DNA from: an uncultured Bacteriovoracaceae bacterium
Lineage (GTDB): Bacteria; Bdellovibrionota; Bacteriovoracia; Bacteriovoracales; Bacteriovoracaceae
Reading direction: 5' to 3'
NCBI GenBank assembly: GCA_950054155.1
Contig: CATLOT010000033.1
Span: 1 to 38,632 of the forward strand
DNA length: 38,632 nucleotides
Positions within the stretch are counted from its first letter, which is position 1, and every line of letters begins with the position of its first letter. Both the position numbers and the translations under genes were made by a program. Below, in pieces: positions 1 through 8,304 of the stretch. Below the pieces are notes generated by a model, which was given only the letters and a program-made list of their open reading frames with translations, was not told where the DNA came from and ran no database searches.

Positions 1-67
1 TTATGCAACAACAAGCTTAAGGAAGGACCTATTTTTTTGTCAAAATCACGAATTTACACAAGACTTT

Positions 68-295
68 TTACACCACCTCATCTTCAAAGTGATTATCCAC
101 TCTCATAATATTGTTATGATCACGAAAGTAATTGATGAGTCTCTCACCAGAGTCGGTTTCATAGAGACTCGCGAGGTTTTTTGAAAAGGAGATCACCTCG
201 TCACGCGGACCAATCAGTTGGATACTATTAAAGCCCCAGCGAAAATCGGCGGCAAAGACGGCTGTAACAATGAGAAATAAGGCAATGACTTTCAT
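68..295 (-). CDS. Small exported hypothetical protein
   Basis: This 75-residue protein starts with a short signal peptide (MKVIALFLIVTAVFA, probable cleavage after the second Ala-rich turn near residue 15). The remaining 60 residues are hydrophilic, with no cysteine and an acidic C-terminus (DNHFEDEVV). I do not recognise a family. It lies 36 nt downstream of the membrane glycosyltransferase on the same strand and may be co-transcribed with it. There is no good SD; a TACTCT hexamer lies 6 nt before the ATG. No function is assigned. Confidence 0.6.
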   Translation of the reverse strand: MKVIALFLIVTAVFAADFRWGFNSIQLIGPRDEVISFSKNLASLYETDSGERLINYFRDHNNIMRVDNHFEDEVV

Positions 296-331
296 TTCTT
301 AAGAGTAGCGCAAATTCACGGGCGGATGGGC

Positions 332-1471
332 TTAAGGTGTAAAGGTTTTACCCCTGTATAGAAATAAGCCACATTGAATGAGGAGAATGCTCCAAAAGAG
401 AAGATGATGAAGAGTGAGGGGGGCAACCTTACGGCTAAGTCCTCGAAATTTCTCAAAAGCAAGAGCATAGCCAAGAGCCCCTAGAGACGCCAATAGTGAA
501 TAAACGGGAAAAATATAACGGCTCGCTGTTCGCGAGAAGAGACCAAAAATAAGAAGATAGCCGCCAATATTCCAGAGGATAAAACTGAGAAAGTCCTTTT
601 GTTCCTTATTAAAATCCGCTCTCTTTTTCCAGAGAAAATAGAGACCAAAGGTCCAGGGAAGGGCATAACCAAGAGAGCGAGGAATATAGTATCCCAAAGA
701 AGCAAAGGGCACGCCTCCACTCTTTCCCCGTCCAAAAATTTGGATGCGAAAGTAGGCCTCCCAAAAAGAATAGCCTGTAACACTTTGAAACCACCATTCA
801 TAGAGAAGGCTTATCACGAGGCAGACAACTCCCAGTAAGAAAAGCCAGCCTACTCTTTCACGCCGCTTTTCTTTATTTAAGAAGCCATGAATGACCCAAA
901 AGGGATATTGGATGAGCCCAACAAGACCTTTAACGAGAAAACCATAAAGACCGAAACAGAGAAGACCTAGCCGCCCCTTAAGGCTCGCCAAGGAAAAATA
1001 TCCAAGCATCGTCATAAGAAGCGTAAACATAAGGGCCTGCTCTTGATTGGCCCTCAGTCCATAATTAAGCGCAATACTATTCACTTGAGTCGCAACGATA
1101 ACCGCAAAGCTTAGCTCACTTGAAAAGAAGCGCGAAAAGAGAAAGAACATCAATAAGGGGATAAAGAAGCGGTAGAGTTGATTGATGAGATAGTGAGCGT
1201 AGCGGCCATCCCAGCCCAATTTTGTGAGAAGAGTGGAAGGAATGAATTGACCAATCAAGTGATCCCTTACATAGGGATTATCAGGGTCCGCATAAACGCT
1301 AAGACCTTGCCACTCGAGAGCAATAAATTCTGAAAGTGGCTTCTCCGCTAGTTGCTGAACAAACTTGGTATAAAGACGACTGTCATTTTCTCTAGCTTCA
1401 TAGTCGGCAAAACCCAAAAACGCAGGAAAGGCAAAGAGCAGTAAAAGTGTTGAAATAAGGACCTTTTTCAC
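332..1471 (-). CDS. GT-C (PMT/ArnT-like) membrane glycosyltransferase
   Basis: This is a polytopic inner-membrane protein with about ten hydrophobic segments. It resembles the dolichyl-phosphate-mannose mannosyltransferase/ArnT family, which moves sugars from polyprenyl-phosphate donors on the periplasmic side. As in that family, the first membrane segment is followed by a polar periplasmic loop with an acidic motif (EARENDSRLY). A C-terminal TASRYIFPVYSLLA segment resembles the family's RYxLPxYP region. At 379 residues it is shorter than ArnT (about 550) and has no large C-terminal periplasmic domain. I chose the GTG at 1471 because it begins directly with the signal-anchor (MKKVLISTLLLLFAFP) and lies exactly 6 nt after a -10 box. 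An in-frame ATG at 1519 would add 16 residues but would overlap the promoter. Donor and acceptor are unknown. Confidence 0.72.
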   Translation of the reverse strand: MKKVLISTLLLLFAFPAFLGFADYEARENDSRLYTKFVQQLAEKPLSEFIALEWQGLSVYADPDNPYVRDHLIGQFIPSTLLTKLGWDGRYAHYLINQLYRFFIPLLMFFLFSRFFSSELSFAVIVATQVNSIALNYGLRANQEQALMFTLLMTMLGYFSLASLKGRLGLLCFGLYGFLVKGLVGLIQYPFWVIHGFLNKEKRRERVGWLFLLGVVCLVISLLYEWWFQSVTGYSFWEAYFRIQIFGRGKSGGVPFASLGYYIPRSLGYALPWTFGLYFLWKKRADFNKEQKDFLSFILWNIGGYLLIFGLFSRTASRYIFPVYSLLASLGALGYALAFEKFRGLSRKVAPLTLHHLLFWSILLIQCGLFLYRGKTFTP

Positions 1472-1477
1472 GTCTCT

Positions 1478-1506
1478 AGTATCTGAAAATAAACTGTATA
1501 CTTCAA
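1478..1506 (-). promoter_or_regulatory. Promoter of the GT-C gene, probably leaderless
   Basis: On the minus strand a -35 TTGAAG (1506-1501), a 17-nt spacer and a -10 GATACT (1483-1478) are followed after exactly 6 nt by GTG at 1471. That places the predicted transcription start at or next to the start codon. No Shine-Dalgarno precedes this GTG. Confidence 0.55.
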
Positions 1507-1571
1507 GGACACCCACCATACTTTTTACAGCGCAGATAGTTACTCACCTCAATAAAGGTTATGACTATCTT

Positions 1572-3104
1572 ATGAAAACTTTAAATCTTATCGCCCTAAG
1601 CGTTCTTAGTCTCTCTACCTTCGCCAATACTCTTGGCGGCTACTCTGTCTCAGAGGAATCCCTCTGTCATGGCTTTCCCAAGGCCCAGCTCGAAACTCCT
1701 GAAGGGACTTGTGTTGGGATTGTGGCCACACAAGAAGATGGACTGAAGAGGCCAAGAAGAATTCTCGCCCTACCGGGTGGCGACTTTATTATTACCGATA
1801 TGACTGGATGGGTGGCCAACAAGGGTATCGTTTGGCGCTTTAACCCCACTTCCAATACTCTCTCCAAAATATTTACTGGTATTGATCATGCTCATGGTCT
1901 TGCTCTTGGCCCCGATGGTCTTGTCTACTTTGGCTCAAAGGCCCAGATCTTTAGTTTTGATCCTACGCAAGAGCTTCCCCAAAAAAGAACTGTTCTCTCT
2001 GGACTTCCCACAGCAGGAAACCATCCCCTGACTCACTTTATCTTTGATGAAGAAGGAAATCTTCTTGTTAACGTTGGGGCGCCTAGTGATCAATGCCTCG
2101 ATGAGAAAGACCGCCCACAATATCCATGTCCAGAAAGCGAAGGAAAAAATCCTGAAGCCGTTATTCGTAAATACTCAAAGAGCTCTGGATACCAAAGCTA
2201 TGAAGTTATCGCCAAAGGTCTTCGAAACTCCATGGCCTTAGCAATTGAGCCTTTAACAGGACAACTCTACCAAGGAGAAAATGGCATGGACTTTAAGGAG
2301 CTTGAAACTCCTCTTGAAGAGATCAATCTTATTACAAAGGGTAAGCACTATGGTTGGCCTTATTGTTATGAAGATGGCCTTTTGAATCCCAAATACAAGA
2401 GAACCTTTTTTAATAGAAGGGTCCCTAAGATCGATTGCTCAGTATACGAGTCCCCCGTTGCTCATCTTCCTGCCCACTCGGCCCCTCTTGATATGATGTT
2501 CTATCAAGGTGATATGTTTGAAGAGCTAAATGGTAAACTCGTCGTCTCGCTTCACGGCTATAGAGAGACAGGCCACAGAATTGTCTCCCTTGACCTCAAT
2601 GAGCAACTCATCCCAAGTGGAGAAACAAGAAAGGAACTTGTGACCAATTGGTCGGGAAAGAATGGACTCACACCTAAGGGAAGTCCTGTGGGGATGACCG
2701 TTGCTAAGGATGGGGCCATTTGGTTTGTTGAAGATAAGAATAAAACGATTATGGTCTTTGCTAAGGGAAGCCAAGCTGGTCAGAACAATCAAACAACACA
2801 AACCCAAATCAGCTATAAAGACCTCACTCATGAGCAGGCAGAAGAATTTTCCTTCCTTAATAAGGCCATTCTTAAAAAGAGCTGCACCTCTTGCCATGGG
2901 CAAATGGCCGGTGATGATGAGTCCGTCTTTAATACTCTTATTGACGATGGCTTCATAAAGCCCGGCAATAAAGAGGAGAGCTCACTCCACTTTCGTATCC
3001 TCAATAATGAAAATGGAAATCAAATGCCACTTGGAGGAAAGCCAGTTGATACAGAGTTGACCAATAAACTCGGTCTATTCATCGATGCGCTAAAAACTCC
3101 ATAA
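1572..3104 (+). CDS. Secreted PQQ-type sugar dehydrogenase with C-terminal cytochrome c domain
   Basis: The 510-residue protein has a signal peptide (MKTLNLIALSVLSLSTFA), so it acts in the periplasm or outside. Residues about 50-400 form a glucose/sorbosone dehydrogenase-type beta-propeller. Recognisable motifs are HAHGLALGPDGLVYFG, GLRNSMALAIEPLTGQLY followed by GENGMD, and KHYGWPYCYEDG. The C-terminus carries a class I cytochrome c signature, C438-T-S-C441-H442, with a likely axial Met485 in QMPLGG. Fusion of propeller and heme domain suggests a quinoprotein that passes electrons from substrate oxidation to its own heme and then the respiratory chain. The substrate cannot be told. The gene is divergent from the GT-C gene, and its ATG has no clear SD but a TATGAC hexamer 6 nt upstream. 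PQQ binding itself is inferred from family. Confidence 0.82.
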   Translation: MKTLNLIALSVLSLSTFANTLGGYSVSEESLCHGFPKAQLETPEGTCVGIVATQEDGLKRPRRILALPGGDFIITDMTGWVANKGIVWRFNPTSNTLSKIFTGIDHAHGLALGPDGLVYFGSKAQIFSFDPTQELPQKRTVLSGLPTAGNHPLTHFIFDEEGNLLVNVGAPSDQCLDEKDRPQYPCPESEGKNPEAVIRKYSKSSGYQSYEVIAKGLRNSMALAIEPLTGQLYQGENGMDFKELETPLEEINLITKGKHYGWPYCYEDGLLNPKYKRTFFNRRVPKIDCSVYESPVAHLPAHSAPLDMMFYQGDMFEELNGKLVVSLHGYRETGHRIVSLDLNEQLIPSGETRKELVTNWSGKNGLTPKGSPVGMTVAKDGAIWFVEDKNKTIMVFAKGSQAGQNNQTTQTQISYKDLTHEQAEEFSFLNKAILKKSCTSCHGQMAGDDESVFNTLIDDGFIKPGNKEESSLHFRILNNENGNQMPLGGKPVDTELTNKLGLFIDALKTP

Positions 3105-3157
3105 AATCTTAAAAACCGTTATAATAGAGAGAAATTCTGACTAATTAAGGAGTATTA

Positions 3158-3796
3158 GTGGATTCCTCTCTCATTCAAACGCTATTCACTGCTATCGCAA
3201 ATAATATCTTTCTCATTATCTATCTCTTCGTTGCTGTAGAAACTGTTTTGGCCATTACCATATTCACGCTTCTCAAAAAACATGAGCTCGTTCTTCTTGA
3301 TGTTTCAGATAATCTTCTCAAAGGATTTAGAGACGCTCCAGATAAGGACTCGACGGCCAATGTTCACGATAATTTTCAAAGAGCGATAGATTTTATGAAG
3401 TATAAAATCTCCAATGACCCTTCAATGAAGAAGACCTTTAGCGAGAATGCCAAAGGACTTAGTCAGCGCTCAGTCTTTGGCCGCTATTACAATATCGAGG
3501 TCTTCGCGAGTCTCCTCTCGACAATTGTTCAAATTTTCCCTCTTCTTGGAATCCTGGGAACTATTTTAGCAATCGCGCAAACGGCCTTTCAAAACCAAGG
3601 TCAGGTTGATGTCTCAAGTCTTTCCAATGCTTTCGTTCTTGCTATGGACACGACAATTCTTGGGATCTTCTTCTCCATCCTCTTCATGGTTGTGGAAAGT
3701 TGGCTTGCCCCCAAGATTGAAAGAATTATCAATGAGTCTTTGGAATTTAGAAAGATCATTGCCAATATCCAACTCTCTAATCACCAAGAAAGCTAA
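3158..3796 (+). CDS. MotA/TolQ/ExbB-family proton channel protein
   Basis: The 212-residue inner-membrane protein has three membrane segments: about residues 14-38, then a pair after a cytoplasmic loop. These bear family motifs, FPLLGILGTILAIAQTAF and NAFVLAMDTTILGIFFSILF, equivalent to the GLLGTVxGM and ALxTTxxGL regions of ExbB/TolQ. Such proteins form a pentameric proton channel that energises a partner spanning to the periplasm. The start is GTG with an AAGGAG SD 6 nt upstream. A TATAAT at 3120-3125 may be its own -10. The partner is the next gene, 9 nt downstream, which is not a normal ExbD/TolR, so I give no symbol. Confidence 0.85.
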   Translation: MDSSLIQTLFTAIANNIFLIIYLFVAVETVLAITIFTLLKKHELVLLDVSDNLLKGFRDAPDKDSTANVHDNFQRAIDFMKYKISNDPSMKKTFSENAKGLSQRSVFGRYYNIEVFASLLSTIVQIFPLLGILGTILAIAQTAFQNQGQVDVSSLSNAFVLAMDTTILGIFFSILFMVVESWLAPKIERIINESLEFRKIIANIQLSNHQES

Positions 3797-3805
3797 GGCC
3801 TTCGT

Positions 3806-4342
3806 ATGGATCGTCCCTATAAAAGACCAAAGCGCCAGGCGGTATCACTTACCTCTCTTCTTGATCTTCTCTTTGTGATGATCTTTGTGAGTCTTATTCA
3901 AGAAAAGAGTCCACAGCCTGCTCCAGAGAAACCCAAACCTGTTGCGGCCAAGCCCGCACAAAAAGCACCGGCAAAGCCAAAACCTGCTCAACCAAAGAGC
4001 TACACGGTTCAGGCCACCTTTAATTTCTACGGCACTTCATCTAATCCCAACCTTCCAAGTGGAAAGTACATCATGAACGGAAGATGGGACCGCAAGTCGA
4101 ATCAGCTGAGCCTTGGTGGAGTAGCTTGGATTGAAAGACCGCCTCGCTATGACATGGTTCCTCTTAGTGGAAAAATGAATGCTGCCCAAGGAAGCTTCAC
4201 TGGGAGAATTGAATCTGTGGGCTGTAAGACTTTTACCCTGCAAAGAAAGCTCAAGCGCTCAAAAACGCCGATTAGCGGTGAATGGGTGGGAAGTTATTCT
4301 TGCTCACAGGGACAAACAGGCTTAACTCTAACGATTGAATAA
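3806..4342 (+). CDS. ExbD/TolR-like membrane anchor fused to a periplasmic beta-rich domain
   Basis: The 178-residue protein has a basic N-terminus (KRPKRQ), then a single membrane segment at about 13-32 with an aspartate at residue 20. This is the position of the functional Asp in ExbD/TolR transmembrane helices. A Pro/Lys/Ala-rich linker follows (33-65) and then a compact domain (66-178). The domain does not look like the ExbD/TolR periplasmic fold. It contains VQATFNF, NLPSGKYIMNGRW, AWIERPPRYDMVPLSG, a GC140xxFxLQR motif and a terminal GEWVGSYSC166SQGQTGLTLTI motif. C140 and C166 could form a disulfide. It is almost certainly an operon partner of the preceding TolQ/ExbB-like gene. The C-terminal motif order looks permuted. 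Physiological target unknown. Confidence 0.75.
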   Translation: MDRPYKRPKRQAVSLTSLLDLLFVMIFVSLIQEKSPQPAPEKPKPVAAKPAQKAPAKPKPAQPKSYTVQATFNFYGTSSNPNLPSGKYIMNGRWDRKSNQLSLGGVAWIERPPRYDMVPLSGKMNAAQGSFTGRIESVGCKTFTLQRKLKRSKTPISGEWVGSYSCSQGQTGLTLTIE

Positions 4343-4345
4343 GTC

Positions 4346-5137
4346 TTAGAATTTCTTAAGAAGCTCTTTTCTCTTCACTTCATACTCAGGATTATGAAGT
4401 GACTCTTTATTATAGGGAACACGAGTAGTTGTCCCGAGAATATGTATGTCACCACCGGCACCAATGACAATGGCGTGCCCAGCTGCGATATCCCACTCCT
4501 TGGTTCCTACACCTAAGCGAGGATTAAGATCAGCACTCCCTTCGGCAACTTTACATATTTTAATACTAGAGCCCACATTGAAGTATTCGACTTCGTAGCG
4601 ACTTTTGAGGTCTTCGATATAAGCCTTCGTCTCTTCATTAAGGTGTGACTTTGAAATCATCACATTAAGCTTACCCTCTTCAAACTCTTTGACTGGAAGC
4701 GGTCTCGTTCCTTTTGAATCTTTAATAAAGCTTCCCTCATGAGAGCCATAATAGGTCACTCCTTCGGCGGGAATATGAATAACACCAAGATAAGGAACAC
4801 AATCACTGATGTAAGCGATATTCACTGTAAACTCATGACTTCGCTTAATAAATTCTTTCGTTCCATCAAGGGGATCAATAAGAAAGAAGTTCTTCCACTG
4901 GCGTCTTTGCTTAAAAACAACTTCTTCAGATTCTTCACTTAAAGCGGGAATATCGGGAAAGAACTCAGCAAGTTTATCAACAATATACTTACTGGCAGCA
5001 AAGTCAGCGGCCGTCACCGGGGAATCATCATCCTTCTTCATGACATCAAAAGAGTTATTGTAATAGCCCATAATAATCTGTCCCGCTTCTTCAGCGATAC
5101 TGATTAATTTTGTCATGTCGATTTTCTGCCAATTCAC
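4346..5137 (-). CDS. cysQ: 3'(2'),5'-bisphosphate nucleotidase CysQ
   Basis: This 263-residue member of the inositol monophosphatase-like superfamily hydrolyses 3'-phosphoadenosine 5'-phosphate (PAP) to AMP, removing the by-product of sulfate assimilation and sulfotransfer. The metal-binding motifs are present: SEES at 67-70, DPLDGTKEF at 88-96, and a late EWDIAAGHAI. Length is close to E. coli CysQ (about 246). It is the last gene of an overlapping operon; its ATG shares ATGA with the galE stop. Other PAP/inositol-phosphate specificities in the superfamily cannot be excluded, but the DPLDGTKEF form is typical of CysQ. It ends 3 nt from the convergent ExbD-like gene. Confidence 0.9.
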   Translation of the reverse strand: MNWQKIDMTKLISIAEEAGQIIMGYYNNSFDVMKKDDDSPVTAADFAASKYIVDKLAEFFPDIPALSEESEEVVFKQRRQWKNFFLIDPLDGTKEFIKRSHEFTVNIAYISDCVPYLGVIHIPAEGVTYYGSHEGSFIKDSKGTRPLPVKEFEEGKLNVMISKSHLNEETKAYIEDLKSRYEVEYFNVGSSIKICKVAEGSADLNPRLGVGTKEWDIAAGHAIVIGAGGDIHILGTTTRVPYNKESLHNPEYEVKRKELLKKF

Positions 5138-6108
5138 TTAAGTTTCTTCTCCCACTCAAAAGCCGTTCTTACGATGAGTTCTAGATCATCATACTTAGGA
5201 ACCCATCCAAGTACACTCCTGATCTTTTCTGCCTTACTAATGAGAATACCCGCATCCCCTGCTCGTCTTCCCACCATTTCAACAGGAAAATCGACACCTG
5301 TTACCTTCTTAACCGTTGCCACAACCTCCTTTACAGTGAAGCCATGACCATAGCCACAGTTAAGAACAGCACTCTTACTCTCGCGCTCAAGATAACTTAA
5401 AGCATCCACATGGGCCTGAGCAAGATCATCAATATGAATATAATCGCGAACACAAGTTCCATCTTTAGTGTCGTAATCCTCACCAAAAATACTCATCCCA
5501 GCGCGCTTACCTGCTGCGCACTCTGAAGCAATTTTTATTAAATGGGTCGCATTAGGCGAACACTGCCCAATTTTGAGATCCACGTTTGCTCCGGCCACAT
5601 TAAAATAGCGAAGGGCCACATAATTTAAATCTGTTACCTTGGCCGTATCTTCAAGCATCATCTCCGTCATCTGCTTAGAGCGACCATAGGGATTAATGGG
5701 AAGGACCATTGTTTCTTCCGTGCAAATCCCCCCTGGAGCACTATCGCCATAGAGAGCAGCTGTAGAAGAAAAAATAAATTTATTCACACCATGATCGCGA
5801 CAGAGGCGAATCAGGTTAAAAGAATTAATAGTATTATTGTCGTAGTACTCGAGAGGTTTCTCAACAGACTCCGGAACAACGATGGAACCGGCAAAGTGAA
5901 GACAAGCTTCAAAGCGCTCTTCTTTTATCAGAGCTTCAAGCTTTTCAGTATCATTCAAATCAAATTCTTCATGGCGCCCATAAAGTAATGACTCTCGCCT
6001 GCCGGTTGAAAGATTATCGACGACGACAATATCGTGCCCTTGTTCCCCTAAAAGATTTAAAACATGGGAGCCAATATAACCAGCCCCTCCAGTGATTAAC
6101 ACTTTCAT
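5134..6108 (-). CDS. galE: UDP-glucose 4-epimerase GalE
   Basis: This 324-residue short-chain dehydrogenase-type epimerase interconverts UDP-glucose and UDP-galactose in the cytoplasm for polysaccharide synthesis. An N-terminal NAD-binding motif TGGAGYIGSH (6-15), SST at 114-116 and catalytic Y141-GRS-K145 are visible, along with the RYFNVAGA region. It overlaps the upstream glycosyltransferase by ATGA at 6105-6108 and the downstream cysQ by 4 nt, implying translational coupling. The context suggests supply of a hexose nucleotide to the GT4 enzyme. UDP-GlcNAc epimerase activity is possible and cannot be told from sequence alone. Confidence 0.92.
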   Translation of the reverse strand: MKVLITGGAGYIGSHVLNLLGEQGHDIVVVDNLSTGRRESLLYGRHEEFDLNDTEKLEALIKEERFEACLHFAGSIVVPESVEKPLEYYDNNTINSFNLIRLCRDHGVNKFIFSSTAALYGDSAPGGICTEETMVLPINPYGRSKQMTEMMLEDTAKVTDLNYVALRYFNVAGANVDLKIGQCSPNATHLIKIASECAAGKRAGMSIFGEDYDTKDGTCVRDYIHIDDLAQAHVDALSYLERESKSAVLNCGYGHGFTVKEVVATVKKVTGVDFPVEMVGRRAGDAGILISKAEKIRSVLGWVPKYDDLELIVRTAFEWEKKLK

Positions 6109-7202
6109 TTCTTTTGCCCTACTTTCTCGTTAACGAGATCCATTATCTCTTTTTTAAATTTCTCTCGGCTAAAATCTAAAGCTCTCTTAACAAGAGTTTC
6201 CCGTTGAAATTCTCTTTTTTCAAAAGAACGAATAGCCGTGATTAGCCCCTCTTTACTGGGTTCGCTAAAAAACTCAGCAACCTGATCATTCAAGGTCTCA
6301 AGGACGCCACCAATCTTATAAGCAATGATTGGTGTGCCGCTAGCAAGGGATTCTAAAGGTGTTATTCCAAAGTCTTCAACCCCTGGAAAGACAAAACCCT
6401 TTGCTCTTTGAAAGAAGCTTACCACTTCTTCACGGCTTAGATTACCGTGAAACTCAATGGTCTCTCCAGCAAGAGATTTTAAATATTCTTCCTGTTGTCC
6501 ACTTCCAATAATTTTTAAAGGCAGCTTAAGTTCATTAAAGGCCTTTATCGCAAGATCGACTTTCTTATTCGGTGCAAACGCCGTAACCATCAGGTAATAA
6601 TCCTCTTTAGGCGGCGGATTATCGGTGAGAAAGTCATCAAGTTCCACAAAGGGATGGATAACTTTCGAGTCGATCTCATAATATTTCTTAATCCTCTCTT
6701 GAACAAAGTGAGCATTAGCGACGGGAACATCGACATTAGTATTAGATCTAAGATCCCAGTCAATGAGATAGTTCTTAAAAAACTTAATCCCCACTCTTTG
6801 ATACCAAGGCGCACTTGGCCCAAAGTAATTATCGAATTGATCGTAGAGATAGCGCATCGGCGAGTGAATATAACTGATGTGCACACTTGCGCTCGGCTTT
6901 TTAACACCTTTAATCACACAGTGACTTGAACTTAGAACAAGGTCCGCATCCTCTACAATTGTGAGACTCTCCGCAGCCAGAGGAAAGAGCGGAAGGAACT
7001 TTCGATAATGTTTATGGATGCCAGGAATGGAATTAAGAAAGCTCGTTGTTATCTTTCGATTTTCAATGGTTGCAGGAACAGAGCCCTGCTTGTGAATCAG
7101 CGTATACAAGGGCGCGTCAGGGAAAAGCTCACAGAAAACCTCAAGAACTCTTTCGCCCCCTCGAAATCCCGTTAACCAATCGTGTAATAAAACAACTTTC
7201 AT
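6105..7202 (-). CDS. GT4-family glycosyltransferase
   Basis: The 365-residue cytosolic or membrane-associated glycosyltransferase has GT-B fold features. The N-terminal domain opens MKVVLLHDWLTGFRGGERVLEVF, the usual acceptor-side glycine loop. The C-terminal donor domain carries GFVFPGVEDFGITPLESLASGTPIIAYKIGG spread over residues about 270-300, including the ExxxxxE-like E-(D)FG...E motif of GT4 retaining enzymes. It is probably involved in O-antigen, capsule or exopolysaccharide assembly, given galE directly downstream. It is the first gene of the GT4-galE-cysQ operon, divergent from metF. No obvious SD precedes the ATG; a TAAACT hexamer lies 7 nt upstream. The sugar donor is not predictable. 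Confidence 0.85.
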   Translation of the reverse strand: MKVVLLHDWLTGFRGGERVLEVFCELFPDAPLYTLIHKQGSVPATIENRKITTSFLNSIPGIHKHYRKFLPLFPLAAESLTIVEDADLVLSSSHCVIKGVKKPSASVHISYIHSPMRYLYDQFDNYFGPSAPWYQRVGIKFFKNYLIDWDLRSNTNVDVPVANAHFVQERIKKYYEIDSKVIHPFVELDDFLTDNPPPKEDYYLMVTAFAPNKKVDLAIKAFNELKLPLKIIGSGQQEEYLKSLAGETIEFHGNLSREEVVSFFQRAKGFVFPGVEDFGITPLESLASGTPIIAYKIGGVLETLNDQVAEFFSEPSKEGLITAIRSFEKREFQRETLVKRALDFSREKFKKEIMDLVNEKVGQKK

Positions 7203-7338
7203 GGAACCCAGTTTAGTAAAGTCAAAGCATCCTGAAAAAGGAAAAAGAAAAAAAGCTCCGCCCCTATCCCATACGCCTAAAGCAGTTTAAAATATAGTGT
7301 ATTATTTATTTAATAAAAGATATTTAGAAGAGACTCGT

Positions 7339-8286
7339 ATGAAAGTTGTTGAACACTTAGAATTAAAAAAGAATAACCCGCTCTTTAGCTATGAGATTGT
7401 TCCTCCACCAAGAGGAAAGACGGCGCAAGCAGTCATCGACATTGTTAAGCAGCTCGCTCCCTTTGACCCGCCATGGATCGATGTAACCGCCCACTCTGCT
7501 GGTGCTTTCTATAACGAAAAGAAAGATGGCACTATCGAGAGAAGAATCTATAAGAAGCGCCCGGGAACAATTGGTATCTGTGGCATTATCCAAAACCGCT
7601 TTAAGATCGATACAGTGACTCACCTTCTTTGTAATGGATTTACAAAAGAAGAAACGGAAGATGCCCTTATCGAACTTCAGTACCTTGGTATTCATAATGT
7701 TCTCGCCCTTCGCGGTGATGGCCTTAACTACTCAAAGAAGACGGATAAGTCGCGCTCAGTAAATCGTTACGCCATTGATCTCGTTGAACAAATTGAAGAC
7801 ATGAAAAACGGAAAGTTCCTCGATGAACTCTCTGGTGCCGAGCCTCTTCACTTTTGTACCGGTATCGCAGGCTATCCAGAAAAGCACTTTGAAGCTCCTA
7901 ATATGAAGTTTGATCTTCAGTGGCTTAAGAAGAAAGTCGACGCAGGTGCTGAGTATGTGGGCACCCAAATGTTTTATAATAACGAGCACTACTGGAATTA
8001 CGTCAAACAGTGTAAGGACGAAGGAATTAATGTTCCTATTATTCCAGGAATAAAAATTCTCAAAAGTGTGCGCCAGCTGCAAAGTATTCCAAAGCACTTC
8101 TATATCAATTTCCCTGATGAGCTTGTTGATGAAGTGATGGAAAACCCAGACCACGTTAAAGAGATTGGTATCAACTGGGCCTGTAAGCAGGTTGAAGATC
8201 TTATCAATGGTGGAGCACCCTGTGTTCACTTTTACATTATGAATGATACAGAGAGCGTTCTCGATGTGGTAAAACGCTTTCGCTAA
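7339..8286 (+). CDS. metF: Methylenetetrahydrofolate reductase MetF
   Basis: This flavoprotein reduces 5,10-methylene-THF to 5-methyl-THF, the methyl donor for MetH just downstream. Family signs are FSYEIVPPPRG near the N-terminus (the Glu aligns with the catalytic acid), a TIGICGIIQNRF strand, NVLALRGDG, and ICTGIAGYPEKH-type and GAEYVGTQMFYN motifs. I start at ATG 7339, with an AGAAGAG SD, giving 315 residues. A longer GTG-initiated frame from 7297 would translate AT-rich promoter-like DNA (YYLFNKRYLEE) and I discount it. The stop is 18 nt before metH, so the two form an operon. Length agrees with bacterial MetF (about 290-320). Confidence 0.92.
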   Translation: MKVVEHLELKKNNPLFSYEIVPPPRGKTAQAVIDIVKQLAPFDPPWIDVTAHSAGAFYNEKKDGTIERRIYKKRPGTIGICGIIQNRFKIDTVTHLLCNGFTKEETEDALIELQYLGIHNVLALRGDGLNYSKKTDKSRSVNRYAIDLVEQIEDMKNGKFLDELSGAEPLHFCTGIAGYPEKHFEAPNMKFDLQWLKKKVDAGAEYVGTQMFYNNEHYWNYVKQCKDEGINVPIIPGIKILKSVRQLQSIPKHFYINFPDELVDEVMENPDHVKEIGINWACKQVEDLINGGAPCVHFYIMNDTESVLDVVKRFR

Positions 8287-8304
8287 AAATAAAAAGGCTT
8301 ACTT

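Noticed and set aside
1-67. Possible gene end at the left window edge
   Set aside because: A TAA is present on the minus strand at 1-3, but the frame has an in-frame stop within about 45 nt.
7297-7338. GTG-initiated 14-residue extension of MetF
   Set aside because: It has no SD and reads AT-rich promoter-like DNA; ATG 7339 has an SD and matches family length.
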